Source: Treponema medium
Lineage (GTDB): Bacteria; Spirochaetota; Spirochaetia; Treponematales; Treponemataceae
Direction: 5' to 3'
Assembly: GCF_017161265.1 (NCBI RefSeq)
Contig: NZ_CP031393.1
Coordinates: forward strand, 1,426,001-1,490,000
Length of the DNA stretch: 64,000 bases
Every line of letters starts with the position of its first letter. Positions within the stretch are counted from its first letter, which is position 1. Shown one piece after another: positions 1 through 7,503 of the stretch. Under the pieces are notes generated by a model that was not told the DNA's origin, did not search any database, and saw nothing but the letters and a program-made list of their open reading frames with translations. Position numbers and translations under genes: made by a program.

Positions 1-1
1 G

Positions 2-640
2 TCTTCGTTCTCCATTCAACGGATTACCGACAGCGTGCACGTTGTTCCCGTATCTCGGAGCGCCTTTAGCGCCGACCATTTTATGCCGTCGGGTTCCGAT
101 AATTTCCATGTTATCGGAATGCAGCGGGGAACCCTTTTTACGAAACATTTGGTGTTTCCGCGGCAGGAATGCGCCGAGATGCTCAAAGACGGCAAGCTCT
201 GCTATTTGGCGGTGCTGGAGCGGCACAAGAACACCGGCAATATCGGCCGCGCGTTGCTGCACGGTTATGGAGTGTCGAACGGAGCCATCGCGTCGAGTAT
301 CGGGCATGATTCTCACAATATCATCGTAGCCGGTTCCAATGCGGCTGATATGCACCGTGCCGTAGAAGAAGTAATCGATATGAAAGGCGGCGTGGCTGTT
401 GTACAAAACGGCACGGTGCTCAGCAAGTTTGCATTGCCGATTGCCGGTTTGATGAGCGCTATGGAACCGGTGCAGCTCGCCGACTGTATTCACGACGCAG
501 CCGAGAAAGCGCATACTATCGGCGTATACCCCGAAGTAGAACCGCTGATCGGATTGTCGTTCCTTGCGCTGCCGGTTATCCCCGAATTAAAATTGACGGA
601 TTCCGGTTTGTTCGATGTAGTAAAATTTCAGTTTATATAG
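2..640 (+). CDS. ade: Adenine deaminase, C-terminal part (truncated by window start)
   Basis: Adenine deaminase converts adenine to hypoxanthine and ammonia. Only about the last 212 residues are present: the frame is open to the first base, so the true start lies upstream and the GTG at 35 is probably internal. The C-terminal AdeC-type domain is recognisable from the stretch HNIIVAGSNAADMHRAVEE, the glycine-rich turn after it, the PIAGLMS motif and the ending LSFLALPVIPELKLT followed by FDVVKFQFI. It lies 10 bp ahead of a three-subunit xanthine dehydrogenase and is very likely its operon partner, feeding hypoxanthine to it. The family call is confident; the catalytic N-terminal domain is not visible. 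Confidence 0.88.
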   Translation, partial: SSFSIQRITDSVHVVPVSRSAFSADHFMPSGSDNFHVIGMQRGTLFTKHLVFPRQECAEMLKDGKLCYLAVLERHKNTGNIGRALLHGYGVSNGAIASSIGHDSHNIIVAGSNAADMHRAVEEVIDMKGGVAVVQNGTVLSKFALPIAGLMSAMEPVQLADCIHDAAEKAHTIGVYPEVEPLIGLSFLALPVIPELKLTDSGLFDVVKFQFI

Positions 641-650
641 GGAGGTAAAA

Positions 651-2948
651 ATGATAGTTGGAAAAGCGGTGCCCCGTGTCGATGCTTACGATAAGGTAAC
701 CGGCAGGGCAAAGTATGTAGACGATTATTTTCACAGTGATTTTTTAGTTGCAAAGGTATTGCACAGTACCATCGCGAACGGACTGGTAAAAAAGATCGAT
801 ACGAGCGCTGCGGAGAAAATTCCCGGCGTGGTTAAGATTGTTACCTGTTTTGATGTACCGGACATTTGTTTTCCGACTGCGGGACACCCGTGGTCTACCG
901 AGGCGGCGCATCAGGATATTGCCGACCGCAAGCTGCTCAACAGAAGAGTACGGTATTACGGCGATGATATTGCTGCCGTTATTGCGGAAGATAATGTGGC
1001 CGCCGAACGCGCGTTAAAGGCTATCACCGTTGAATATGAAGAATATCCTCCTATTCTGGACGTGCATCAAGCGATGTCCCCCGAAGCGACCGTGTTACAC
1101 GAAGCGTTCCCGGGCAATGTGCTGAAGCATACGGTGTTTAGCGTAGGCGAGTATGAAGAAACGCCGGATGATCCCGATACTATCATGGTTGAAGGCGATT
1201 ATGCGGTATCTCCTATTTCTCACTGTCATATCGAAAATCCCGGTTCTTATGCCTACATGAAGGGCGGCAAAATTATTGTAGTTTCTTCCACACAGCTGCC
1301 CCATATCTGCCGCCGTATCTGCGGACAGGCGCTCGGTATCGACTGGGGAAAAATACGGGTTATCAAGCCGTATATCGGTGGCGGCTTCGGCAACAAGCAG
1401 GATATCTTGTATGAGCCGCTAAATGCCTACCTTTGTACGGTGGTCGGCGGACGGTGCGTACAGCTGTCTGTTTCGCGGGAAGAGACCTTTATGTGTACCC
1501 GCACGCGCCATGCAATGGAATTCCACATGAAGACAACAGTGCGGAAGTCGGACGGCAGGTTCATTTCGCGCAAAATGCTCTGCTACTCCACAAAGGGCGG
1601 TTACGCTTCACACGGACACGCCATTACCGCGAATGCCTCCAACGAGTTTAAGCAGCTCTATTCGGCGGAAAAGGGAATCATTTCCGAAGCGTATTCCGTG
1701 TTTACCAATCATATTACCGCAGGGGCTATGCGCGCGTATGGGATTCCGCAAGCGGATTTTGCCCTTGAATCTTTTATGGATGATATGGCGCTCAAACTGA
1801 ATATGGATCCTATCGATTTGCGGCTCAAGAACTGTATGCGGGAAGGGTACGAAGATCCCGTTACAAAGATTAGAGCAAACTCGGATGGGCTCTATCAATG
1901 CTTGCAGAAAGGCCGCGAGGTGTTCCACTGGGATGAGCTGCGGAAAAAGTATGCAAATCAAACAGGGCCGGTGCGCCGCGGTGTCGGAGTTGCCTGCTTT
2001 AACTACAAAACCGGCGTTTACCCCATCTCGCTCGAAACCGCCTCCGCCCGTATCATGCTCAATCAGGACGGCAGTATTCAAATTCAGATGGGGGCGACGG
2101 AAATAGGGCAGGGCGCCGATACGGTGTTCTGCCAGATGGCTGCCGAAGTGCTTTCGCTGCCGATGGATAAGGTCTATATTTTCTCCGAACAGGATACCGA
2201 TGTCAGCCCGTACGACAGTGCAGCTTATGCTTCTCGTCAAACATACGTGAGCGGTAAGGCGATTAAAAAAACTGCCGAATCGCTTAAACGAAAGATATTG
2301 GACTATGCGGCGTGGATGCTCGATATGAAGGCCGATGAACTTGATCTGCAGCATGAAAAAATTATTGTCCGCAGTACCGGTGAAGAGCGGCTCACCTTGG
2401 AAGAGGTCGCAATGGAAAGCTGTTACAGTATGAAGGAATCCAATCATCTCAGTGCGGAAGAAACGTCGCATTGTACCGATAACTGCTTCTCGTTCGGTGC
2501 AACCTTTGTTGAGATTGAGGTTGATATCCCTGTCGGCAAAATCAAGGTACTGAATATTTTGAACCTGCACGACAGCGGTACGCTTATCAATCCGCAGTTG
2601 GCGGCAGCTCAAGTACACGGCGGCATGGGAATGGGAATCGGCGCTGCAACTGCCGAACAGATGCTTTACGATAATAAAGGCAAGCTGCTGAACGGGAATC
2701 TTTTGGATTATAAGCTGCCGACGGCGATGGATCTTCCCGACTTACACGAGCTGTTTATCGAAAATGCCGATCCTACCGGCCCCTTCGGGAATAAATCTTT
2801 AGGCGAACCGCCGATTATTTCGCAGCCGCCGGCAATCCGCAACGCGCTGCTCCATGCAACCGGTGTCGCCATTAACAAGCTGCCGCTTAATCCTCAGCGG
2901 CTTTTTGAAGCGTTCAGCGAAAGCGGGCTGCTGAAGGAGGTGATCTAA
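651..2948 (+). CDS. xdhA: Xanthine dehydrogenase-type molybdenum hydroxylase, Mo-cofactor subunit
   Basis: This is the large catalytic subunit (765 aa) of a xanthine dehydrogenase-family enzyme, which hydroxylates purines such as hypoxanthine and xanthine at a molybdopterin centre. Family landmarks are the start VGKAVPRVDAYDKVTGRAKY, the GGGFGNKQD cofactor loop, AMRAYGIPQADFALE, MGATEIGQGADT and SLGEPP near the C-terminus, which supplies the conserved active-site glutamate. A strong ribosome site (GGAGGT) lies 5 bases before the ATG. Subunit order Mo-FAD-FeS matches E. coli xdhABC. The adenine deaminase upstream points to purines as substrate, but related hydroxylases act on nicotinate and other N-heterocycles, so the substrate is inferred. 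Confidence 0.9.
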   Translation: MIVGKAVPRVDAYDKVTGRAKYVDDYFHSDFLVAKVLHSTIANGLVKKIDTSAAEKIPGVVKIVTCFDVPDICFPTAGHPWSTEAAHQDIADRKLLNRRVRYYGDDIAAVIAEDNVAAERALKAITVEYEEYPPILDVHQAMSPEATVLHEAFPGNVLKHTVFSVGEYEETPDDPDTIMVEGDYAVSPISHCHIENPGSYAYMKGGKIIVVSSTQLPHICRRICGQALGIDWGKIRVIKPYIGGGFGNKQDILYEPLNAYLCTVVGGRCVQLSVSREETFMCTRTRHAMEFHMKTTVRKSDGRFISRKMLCYSTKGGYASHGHAITANASNEFKQLYSAEKGIISEAYSVFTNHITAGAMRAYGIPQADFALESFMDDMALKLNMDPIDLRLKNCMREGYEDPVTKIRANSDGLYQCLQKGREVFHWDELRKKYANQTGPVRRGVGVACFNYKTGVYPISLETASARIMLNQDGSIQIQMGATEIGQGADTVFCQMAAEVLSLPMDKVYIFSEQDTDVSPYDSAAYASRQTYVSGKAIKKTAESLKRKILDYAAWMLDMKADELDLQHEKIIVRSTGEERLTLEEVAMESCYSMKESNHLSAEETSHCTDNCFSFGATFVEIEVDIPVGKIKVLNILNLHDSGTLINPQLAAAQVHGGMGMGIGAATAEQMLYDNKGKLLNGNLLDYKLPTAMDLPDLHELFIENADPTGPFGNKSLGEPPIISQPPAIRNALLHATGVAINKLPLNPQRLFEAFSESGLLKEVI

Positions 2949-2949
2949 T

Positions 2950-3831
2950 ATGTACGATATGGAAAGTTTTTATCAAGCGACATCAATCGCCGATGCCGTA
3001 AGCGCCTTAGTCCGTACCGAAAATCCGGTTATTCTTGCCGGCGGCACCGACGTGCTGATTCAAATGCGGGAAGGTAAACTTGCCGGACGGAATGTCGTGT
3101 CTATTTTCGGCATCCCCGAATTGCGCGGTGTGAGCATAGACGAGGAAGGTACGATCCGCATCCGTCCGCTGACGGTCTTTAGCGAATTAACCGGAAGCCC
3201 CATCGTGCAAAAGCACTTACCGATGCTCGGCTATGCGGCCGATCAAGTAGGTGGGCCTCAAATACGGAATATGGGAACCGCAGGTGGGAACATCTCTAAC
3301 GGTGTAACCAGCGCCGACACCGCGCCGAGCCAGCAATGCTATAACTCGGTTGTCGAAATTACCGGCCCGGATGGAGTGCGGTTGGTTCCCGTGCAGGAAT
3401 TTTACGTATCCGCCGGAAAGGTCGTACTGCAAAAAGGCGAGTTGGTAACCTCATTCCTCATTAAAAAGAAGGACTACGAAGGCTTTACCGGCGATTACAT
3501 CAAGTATGCGATGCGTAATGCGATGGATATTGCGAACTTGAGCTGCGCTTCCCTTGTAAAAACCAAACGGGAAAATGGCGCCTTAAAAATCGATGAGGTG
3601 CGTATGTGCTTCGGCGTTGCCGCTCCGGTACCGCTGCGTTGTAAAAATACCGAGGCTTTTTTGACCGGTAAAGAAATCAATGATGCATTATATGAAGGCT
3701 TGCAGGAAGTGCTTCTCACGGATATCAATCCCCGTGACTCGTGGCGCGCGTCAAAAGCGTTCAGAGTTAATACCGCCAAGCAAATAGCGGTGCGATCTTT
3801 ACGGAAAGCTGTCGAGCGGCAGGAGGTGTAA
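2950..3831 (+). CDS. xdhB: Xanthine dehydrogenase-type hydroxylase, FAD-binding subunit
   Basis: This FAD subunit (293 aa) carries electrons from the molybdenum and iron-sulfur centres to the final acceptor. The N-terminal FAD domain shows ILAGGTDVLIQMR and GGPQIRNMGTAGGNISNG, the usual flavin-contacting motifs, followed by SADTAP. The C-terminal CO-dehydrogenase flavoprotein domain covers roughly residues 175-290. It starts one base after the xdhA stop, with a strong AAGGAGGTGAT ribosome site inside the end of xdhA, and is almost certainly translated from the same message. Length is normal for the family. Confidence 0.9.
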   Translation: MYDMESFYQATSIADAVSALVRTENPVILAGGTDVLIQMREGKLAGRNVVSIFGIPELRGVSIDEEGTIRIRPLTVFSELTGSPIVQKHLPMLGYAADQVGGPQIRNMGTAGGNISNGVTSADTAPSQQCYNSVVEITGPDGVRLVPVQEFYVSAGKVVLQKGELVTSFLIKKKDYEGFTGDYIKYAMRNAMDIANLSCASLVKTKRENGALKIDEVRMCFGVAAPVPLRCKNTEAFLTGKEINDALYEGLQEVLLTDINPRDSWRASKAFRVNTAKQIAVRSLRKAVERQEV

Positions 3832-3833
3832 GC

Positions 3834-4337
3834 ATGTTAAAAATTATTAGTATGAAGGTAAACGGGAAGCAACGCGAGCTTGCCGTTGATGTTCGGGAAT
3901 CGCTTGCCGACGCGCTTCGCAATAGGCTTGCGTTGACCAGTGTTAAAAAAGGCTGCGAAGTAGGGGAGTGCGGCGCCTGTACCGTGTTGATAGACGGAGT
4001 GTCCGTCGATAGCTGTATTTACCTTGCAGTATGGGCGGACGGTAAGAGTATTTTGACGGTTGAAGGCTTGCAGGGTGAAAACGGAGAACTCAATCCGATA
4101 CAACAGGCCTTTATCGATGAAGCGGCGGTTCAATGCGGCTTCTGTACTCCCGGGCTTATTTTGACGGCGGTAGAAATTGTCGGCAGCGGAAAGCTGTATA
4201 CACGGGAGGAGCTGCGTAAGCTTATCTCCGGACACCTCTGCCGCTGCACCGGCTACGAAAACATTCTCCGCGCTGTTGAAAAAGCGATGAAGCAAAATCT
4301 TGAAAACCTTGAACAAATGAAAAAGGCAGGCGCGTAA
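3834..4337 (+). CDS. xdhC: Xanthine dehydrogenase-type hydroxylase, 2Fe-2S subunit
   Basis: This small iron-sulfur subunit (167 aa) carries two [2Fe-2S] clusters. The N-terminal plant-ferredoxin-type cluster motif is GCEVGECGACTVLIDG with a fourth cysteine in VDSC. The second, all-helical cluster domain has CGFCTPG and CRCTGY. It is the last gene of the purine operon, 2 bp after xdhB, with its ribosome site (AGGAGGT) in the end of xdhB. A terminator follows at once. The symbol follows E. coli usage. Confidence 0.9.
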   Translation: MLKIISMKVNGKQRELAVDVRESLADALRNRLALTSVKKGCEVGECGACTVLIDGVSVDSCIYLAVWADGKSILTVEGLQGENGELNPIQQAFIDEAAVQCGFCTPGLILTAVEIVGSGKLYTREELRKLISGHLCRCTGYENILRAVEKAMKQNLENLEQMKKAGA

Positions 4338-4361
4338 GGTTCGGGGCTTGAGTATTGGGTA

Positions 4362-4412
4362 CCGCTAAAAATCGTAAGCCTATCCGCGATGATGTTTTTA
4401 GCGGCGCTTTTT
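4362..4412 (+). terminator. Rho-independent terminator of the purine operon
   Basis: A 10-bp stem (CCGCTAAAAA at 4362-4371 with TTTTTAGCGG at 4395-4404) is followed by CGC and a run of T. It lies 25 bp after the xdhC stop. Confidence 0.65.
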
Positions 4413-4423
4413 AATGTAATGGG

Positions 4424-4517
4424 GAACCTCTAAAAATTGTAAGCCTCTCGGCTTGTTCTGTAAGGAAATTCATTAACTTGTTCGCCTTGCAGACTACGAA
4501 TCGGTTTTTAGAGGTTC
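4424..4517. repeat. CTCTAAAAA-type inverted repeat between convergent genes
   Basis: Perfect 13-bp arms (4424-4436 and 4505-4517) enclose a 68-base loop. The arm GAACCTCTAAAAA belongs to a hairpin family seen several more times in the window beside gene ends. It could end transcription from either side, but no long T run follows. Confidence 0.5.
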
Positions 4518-4537
4518 TCTCCTACTTTTTCCTTAGA

Positions 4538-5731
4538 TTATTTTGTTGCCTCTTTTAAAAGCTTACGACATGTATCGAGTACGCGCTTTGCGACCAGTTC
4601 TTCAGAGCTGTCTGCCGGAATACAGGTCGGCTTTTTACCGTCCGTCTTTTCGATTTCGCTCGGCTTCATACCGTACCATACATGCATGTGTGCGGGACTG
4701 CCGTGCGGTGTCGTCATCGATAAAAAGGCGAATTTTCCCGCTTTTTGCCGGTCGGATGCAACAAATGCATTTGCCATAGCGCGCAGTTTATTGGCGCCGT
4801 CGCGGCTGTAAGCAACTCTCGAAAGTTCGGTATCACCCTTCCATACAACCATTTCGTTTTTATCGTTGTCGGTAATAAACTCAAGATGGGTGAAGTCAGA
4901 AGCGGTGCCGTAGCTTTTCTTCGCTATCATAATGATTTCTTCTTTGGTAAAGTCGCTGCCGTCTTTCTTGCCGGAAAATTCTTTAATGAGCTTTGTATAT
5001 GCTTCCTGAACGGCAGGACGCGGATCGTCGTAGATCAGTGCAGTGTTGACCCATTTACCCGTATACGGCATAAGGGGCGCTTTCGGCAACATCTCCGCAA
5101 CTTCCTTAATCGTATCGGTTATTTCTTTTAACAGGTTTTCGTTCGAGACTGCCGTATCGGCGTAGGTCGGCCACCAGAGCGGATCGCTTTCTACCAGCGA
5201 CTTAATGTCTCTGCTGCCGAACCGTGCATGCCAGTGCAATAAGCTGTCTTCGGAATCTCGATGCGGAGGTACGATAATAAAATATTGCGCTTCCGCTAAG
5301 CCCTGCACCGGTTTGATCGCCTCAAATGCATACCATGAATGGCCTTCAACCCCTTGCATGGGTTTCATTCCGGTATAACGGTATTCGCACGGAATTTGTT
5401 TTTCATTGCCGTCTTTGTCCATTACGGTAAACAGTACGGTGTTGGAACCGTCAAACTTTGCTTTTACGATAGGCGTTGCAAACATCTTGGAAACCGCTGC
5501 CTTTAATCCGTCTTCGGTATAGTACGGCATCTTTTCCGCTTGCATTCTATATGCGTCGTTCAGCTGAGTTGCGCCGGAAATCGCGCTAAAGGATTGCCAT
5601 TCACCCTTCCACGCAGAAAGTTCATTTCCCGCTTCGAGCTTTACAGCCGCGGATGTCGATTTACATCCGGTAAAAAATACGGCAAGCAGCAATACTGCCG
5701 CTCCGTATACGATATGTTTTTTAGGTAACAT
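4538..5731 (-). CDS. ZinT-like metal-binding lipoprotein with two ZinT-type domains
   Basis: This is a 397-aa predicted lipoprotein (lipobox FTGC, Cys23). Residues ~35-205 resemble periplasmic ZinT/YodA: LSAWKGEWQSF, then CEYRYTGMKPM and a three-histidine stretch PPHRDSEDSLLHWHARFG before WPTYAD. ZinT binds zinc and hands it to ZnuA. Residues ~225-397 look like a second, diverged copy: YTGKWVNTALIYDD, then HLEFI, and TTPHGSPAHMHVWYG placed like the first His cluster. Such duplication is not usual for ZinT. The start has an AGGAGG site 5 bases upstream. Its promoter overlaps a perfect palindrome, so metal-dependent control is likely. No zinc ABC transporter is adjacent. Confidence 0.7.
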   Translation of the reverse strand: MLPKKHIVYGAAVLLLAVFFTGCKSTSAAVKLEAGNELSAWKGEWQSFSAISGATQLNDAYRMQAEKMPYYTEDGLKAAVSKMFATPIVKAKFDGSNTVLFTVMDKDGNEKQIPCEYRYTGMKPMQGVEGHSWYAFEAIKPVQGLAEAQYFIIVPPHRDSEDSLLHWHARFGSRDIKSLVESDPLWWPTYADTAVSNENLLKEITDTIKEVAEMLPKAPLMPYTGKWVNTALIYDDPRPAVQEAYTKLIKEFSGKKDGSDFTKEEIIMIAKKSYGTASDFTHLEFITDNDKNEMVVWKGDTELSRVAYSRDGANKLRAMANAFVASDRQKAGKFAFLSMTTPHGSPAHMHVWYGMKPSEIEKTDGKKPTCIPADSSEELVAKRVLDTCRKLLKEATK

Positions 5732-5752
5732 CTAAACCTCCTAATGTTTGCC

Positions 5753-5782
5753 TATACTTACAAAATTTGTAAAAAATGTCAA
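5753..5782 (-). promoter_or_regulatory. Promoter and palindromic operator of the ZinT-like gene
   Basis: On the minus strand TTGACA (5777-5782) is separated by about 17 bp from a -10-like AAGTAT/TAAGTA (5754-5760). A perfect 7-1-7 palindrome TTACAAAATTTGTAA (5758-5772) fills the spacer and touches the -10, a typical position for a repressor. Given the gene, a Zur/Fur-type metalloregulator is the first guess. Confidence 0.6.
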
Positions 5783-5852
5783 CCACTTCTGACAGATTGT
5801 ATAATCCATAACCCCGATGCAGAGCGCCATGGTATTAAAAACCCGCAGGAAT

Positions 5853-5955
5853 AAAAAAAGAGCGGCCTTATGGGGACAAATAAGACCGCTCTAACACTTA
5901 TTTTGGGAGGAATAACATCTACTATTCATATCATTGATTCATAGCTGCATAGTGT
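5853..5955 (-). ncRNA. Candidate small RNA (~100 nt) between zinT-like gene and U32 gene
   Basis: A near-consensus minus-strand promoter ends about 7 bases before 5955. A classic terminator closes the unit: a 12-bp stem (5881-5892 with 5859-5870) followed on the minus strand by a run of T. Only tiny frames without ribosome sites lie between. The middle contains TTCCTCCC, complementary to Shine-Dalgarno sequences such as the GGAGG before the neighbouring lipoprotein gene, so base-pairing control is plausible. Confidence 0.6.
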
Positions 5956-5961
5956 ATGCTT

Positions 5962-5990
5962 ATAATAACAAGCTTTAGTTAAAATGTCAA
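5962..5990 (-). promoter_or_regulatory. Near-consensus promoter of the candidate small RNA
   Basis: TTGACA (5985-5990, minus strand) and TATTAT (5962-5967) are separated by exactly 17 bp. About 25 bp upstream of the -35 resembles the bases upstream of the ZinT-like promoter (shared CAACC, TTCT and ACAG blocks), as if the promoter had been duplicated. Confidence 0.7.
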
Positions 5991-6023
5991 CCGTTTCTAA
6001 CAGTTTGGATCATAATCACTTGG

Positions 6024-6127
6024 GGATGTCTCAAAAGTTGGTTACTTTTTGGACATCGCCATCAGCATAGCTGATAGCGAGTTTAAAATTAAGTCTTTAT
6101 ATAGTAATGACTTAATTTTAAACTCGC
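6024..6127. repeat. Intergenic repeats: 40-bp dispersed repeat and 19-bp palindrome
   Basis: Bases 6024-6062 are the near reverse complement of 10568-10603 downstream of oppA. Next to it is a perfect inverted repeat with 19-bp arms (6077-6095 and 6109-6127) around a 13-base loop. A relative of the palindrome with similar arms lies at 28380-28422. Nothing coding is visible between 5956 and 6256. Confidence 0.6.
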
Positions 6128-6256
6128 ATCTAAAGCTTAAGGAAACTGTCCAAAAACCGTTTTGCAATCCGCTTTAGCGGATATAATGAATAATTTCCTT
6201 ATAGAAAAAGCCGATAGGCTTTCAGTTTTTCGAGGTTTCCTATAGTAATATAAGGT

Positions 6257-7501
6257 CTATGCCGTCGTTTCCGAATTTTCACGGCTCTTTGTCCGCACAA
6301 TAAAGCCGCTGCTCAGCGGGACGGTCGTCTCGATAATGCAGGGATGGCCATGGCATACCCAGTCGCGGGCGGCGCCGGTTTCGGGATCGAGCAGTGTGTA
6401 ATTGCGGTCTTCGATTGCGCAGATGTCGGGGCCGATATATTCAAGTGGCATATCTGCGGTAATCTTATTCATAGATATAAATTCGTAGCGGTTATTGCCG
6501 AGGTCTTTCCCGATAGTACCGGCCATACTATACGGCGACTTTGATTCCCCGCGGGTGGTTTTATTTGCATCATTCTTTGAAAAATAAAAGCCGGTACCGA
6601 ATGCACGGTGCGCCGTATTGTACAGCTCTTTCACAAATGGTTCCGCTTCGGCAGGAGAGATTTTGCCACATAAGGCATCGATCCGCTTCCGGTAGGCGCG
6701 GGTAACGAGCGCAGTATAATAGAGGCTTTTCATTCTTCCTTCTATTTTAAGCGCATCGGCTCCCGCCTTTTTCAGGTCGGTAAGGTAGTCGATCATGCAG
6801 AGGTCTTTGGACGAAAAAAGCGCCGTATAGCCGCCGCCCTCTTCTACGGGAAAGTATTCTCCCGGACGCTCTTTCTCTTCAACGGCAAGCGAATAGTCCC
6901 ACCGGCAGGAGTGAGTACAAGCCCCCGCATTCGCGCTGCGACCGGTAAGGTATGCGCTGATAAGGCATCGCCCCGAATATGCAATGCACATCGCACCGTG
7001 TACAAAGCATTCAAGCTCCATCTCCGGCACATGCGCTTTTATTTCGGCAATATCGGCAAGCGAAGCCTCTCTGCCGAGCACCACGCGCTTAAATCCCAAG
7101 TCGCGGTATACCCGTACCGCTTCATAATTGATACAGTTTGCCTGTGTACTGAGATGAATCGGAGTATTGGGGAAATGCTTGCGCAGTACGGAAACCATTC
7201 CGATATCCTGAATAATAAAGGCGTCAATGGGGTAAAGCTTAAAATAATCGGTTTCCGCTAAAAAGGCCTTAATGTCCTCATTATGAAAAGAAATATTCAG
7301 TGCACAGAGCAGTTTCTTGGGTTTTCCCTGTTTTGCATAATGCTCTTTCAGTGCGTTGATGACTTTGTATTCGTCGGTAAAAAAATTGTCTGCTTTTACT
7401 CGCAAGGAAAAATTTTTGAGACCGATATAGGCGGAATCCGCTCCATATTCCCATGCATAGTGCAGTTTTTCCAGATTTCCGGCAGGGGCTACCAATTCCA
7501 T
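6257..7501 (-). CDS. U32 family peptidase-like protein (TrhP/RlhA type)
   Basis: This 414-aa protein starts MELVAPAGNLEKLHYAWEYG, the standard U32 opening. It holds the U32 signature ELECFVHGAMCIAYSGRCLIS with its conserved cysteines, then ALKIEGRMKSLYY. Several U32 proteins once called collagenases are now known to take part in hydroxylation of tRNA or rRNA bases (TrhP, RlhA), and RNA modification is the better guess than proteolysis. The ATG is 2 bp downstream of the stop of the hydrolase-fold gene, so the two form an operon. Length is typical of the shorter U32 group. Confidence 0.8.
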   Translation of the reverse strand: MELVAPAGNLEKLHYAWEYGADSAYIGLKNFSLRVKADNFFTDEYKVINALKEHYAKQGKPKKLLCALNISFHNEDIKAFLAETDYFKLYPIDAFIIQDIGMVSVLRKHFPNTPIHLSTQANCINYEAVRVYRDLGFKRVVLGREASLADIAEIKAHVPEMELECFVHGAMCIAYSGRCLISAYLTGRSANAGACTHSCRWDYSLAVEEKERPGEYFPVEEGGGYTALFSSKDLCMIDYLTDLKKAGADALKIEGRMKSLYYTALVTRAYRKRIDALCGKISPAEAEPFVKELYNTAHRAFGTGFYFSKNDANKTTRGESKSPYSMAGTIGKDLGNNRYEFISMNKITADMPLEYIGPDICAIEDRNYTLLDPETGAARDWVCHGHPCIIETTVPLSSGFIVRTKSRENSETTA

Positions 7502-7503
7502 CG

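Noticed and set aside
1608-2618. 336-codon open frame on the minus strand inside xdhA
   Set aside because: It is antisense to a clearly conserved gene, has no family resemblance and no ribosome site; it reflects codon bias.
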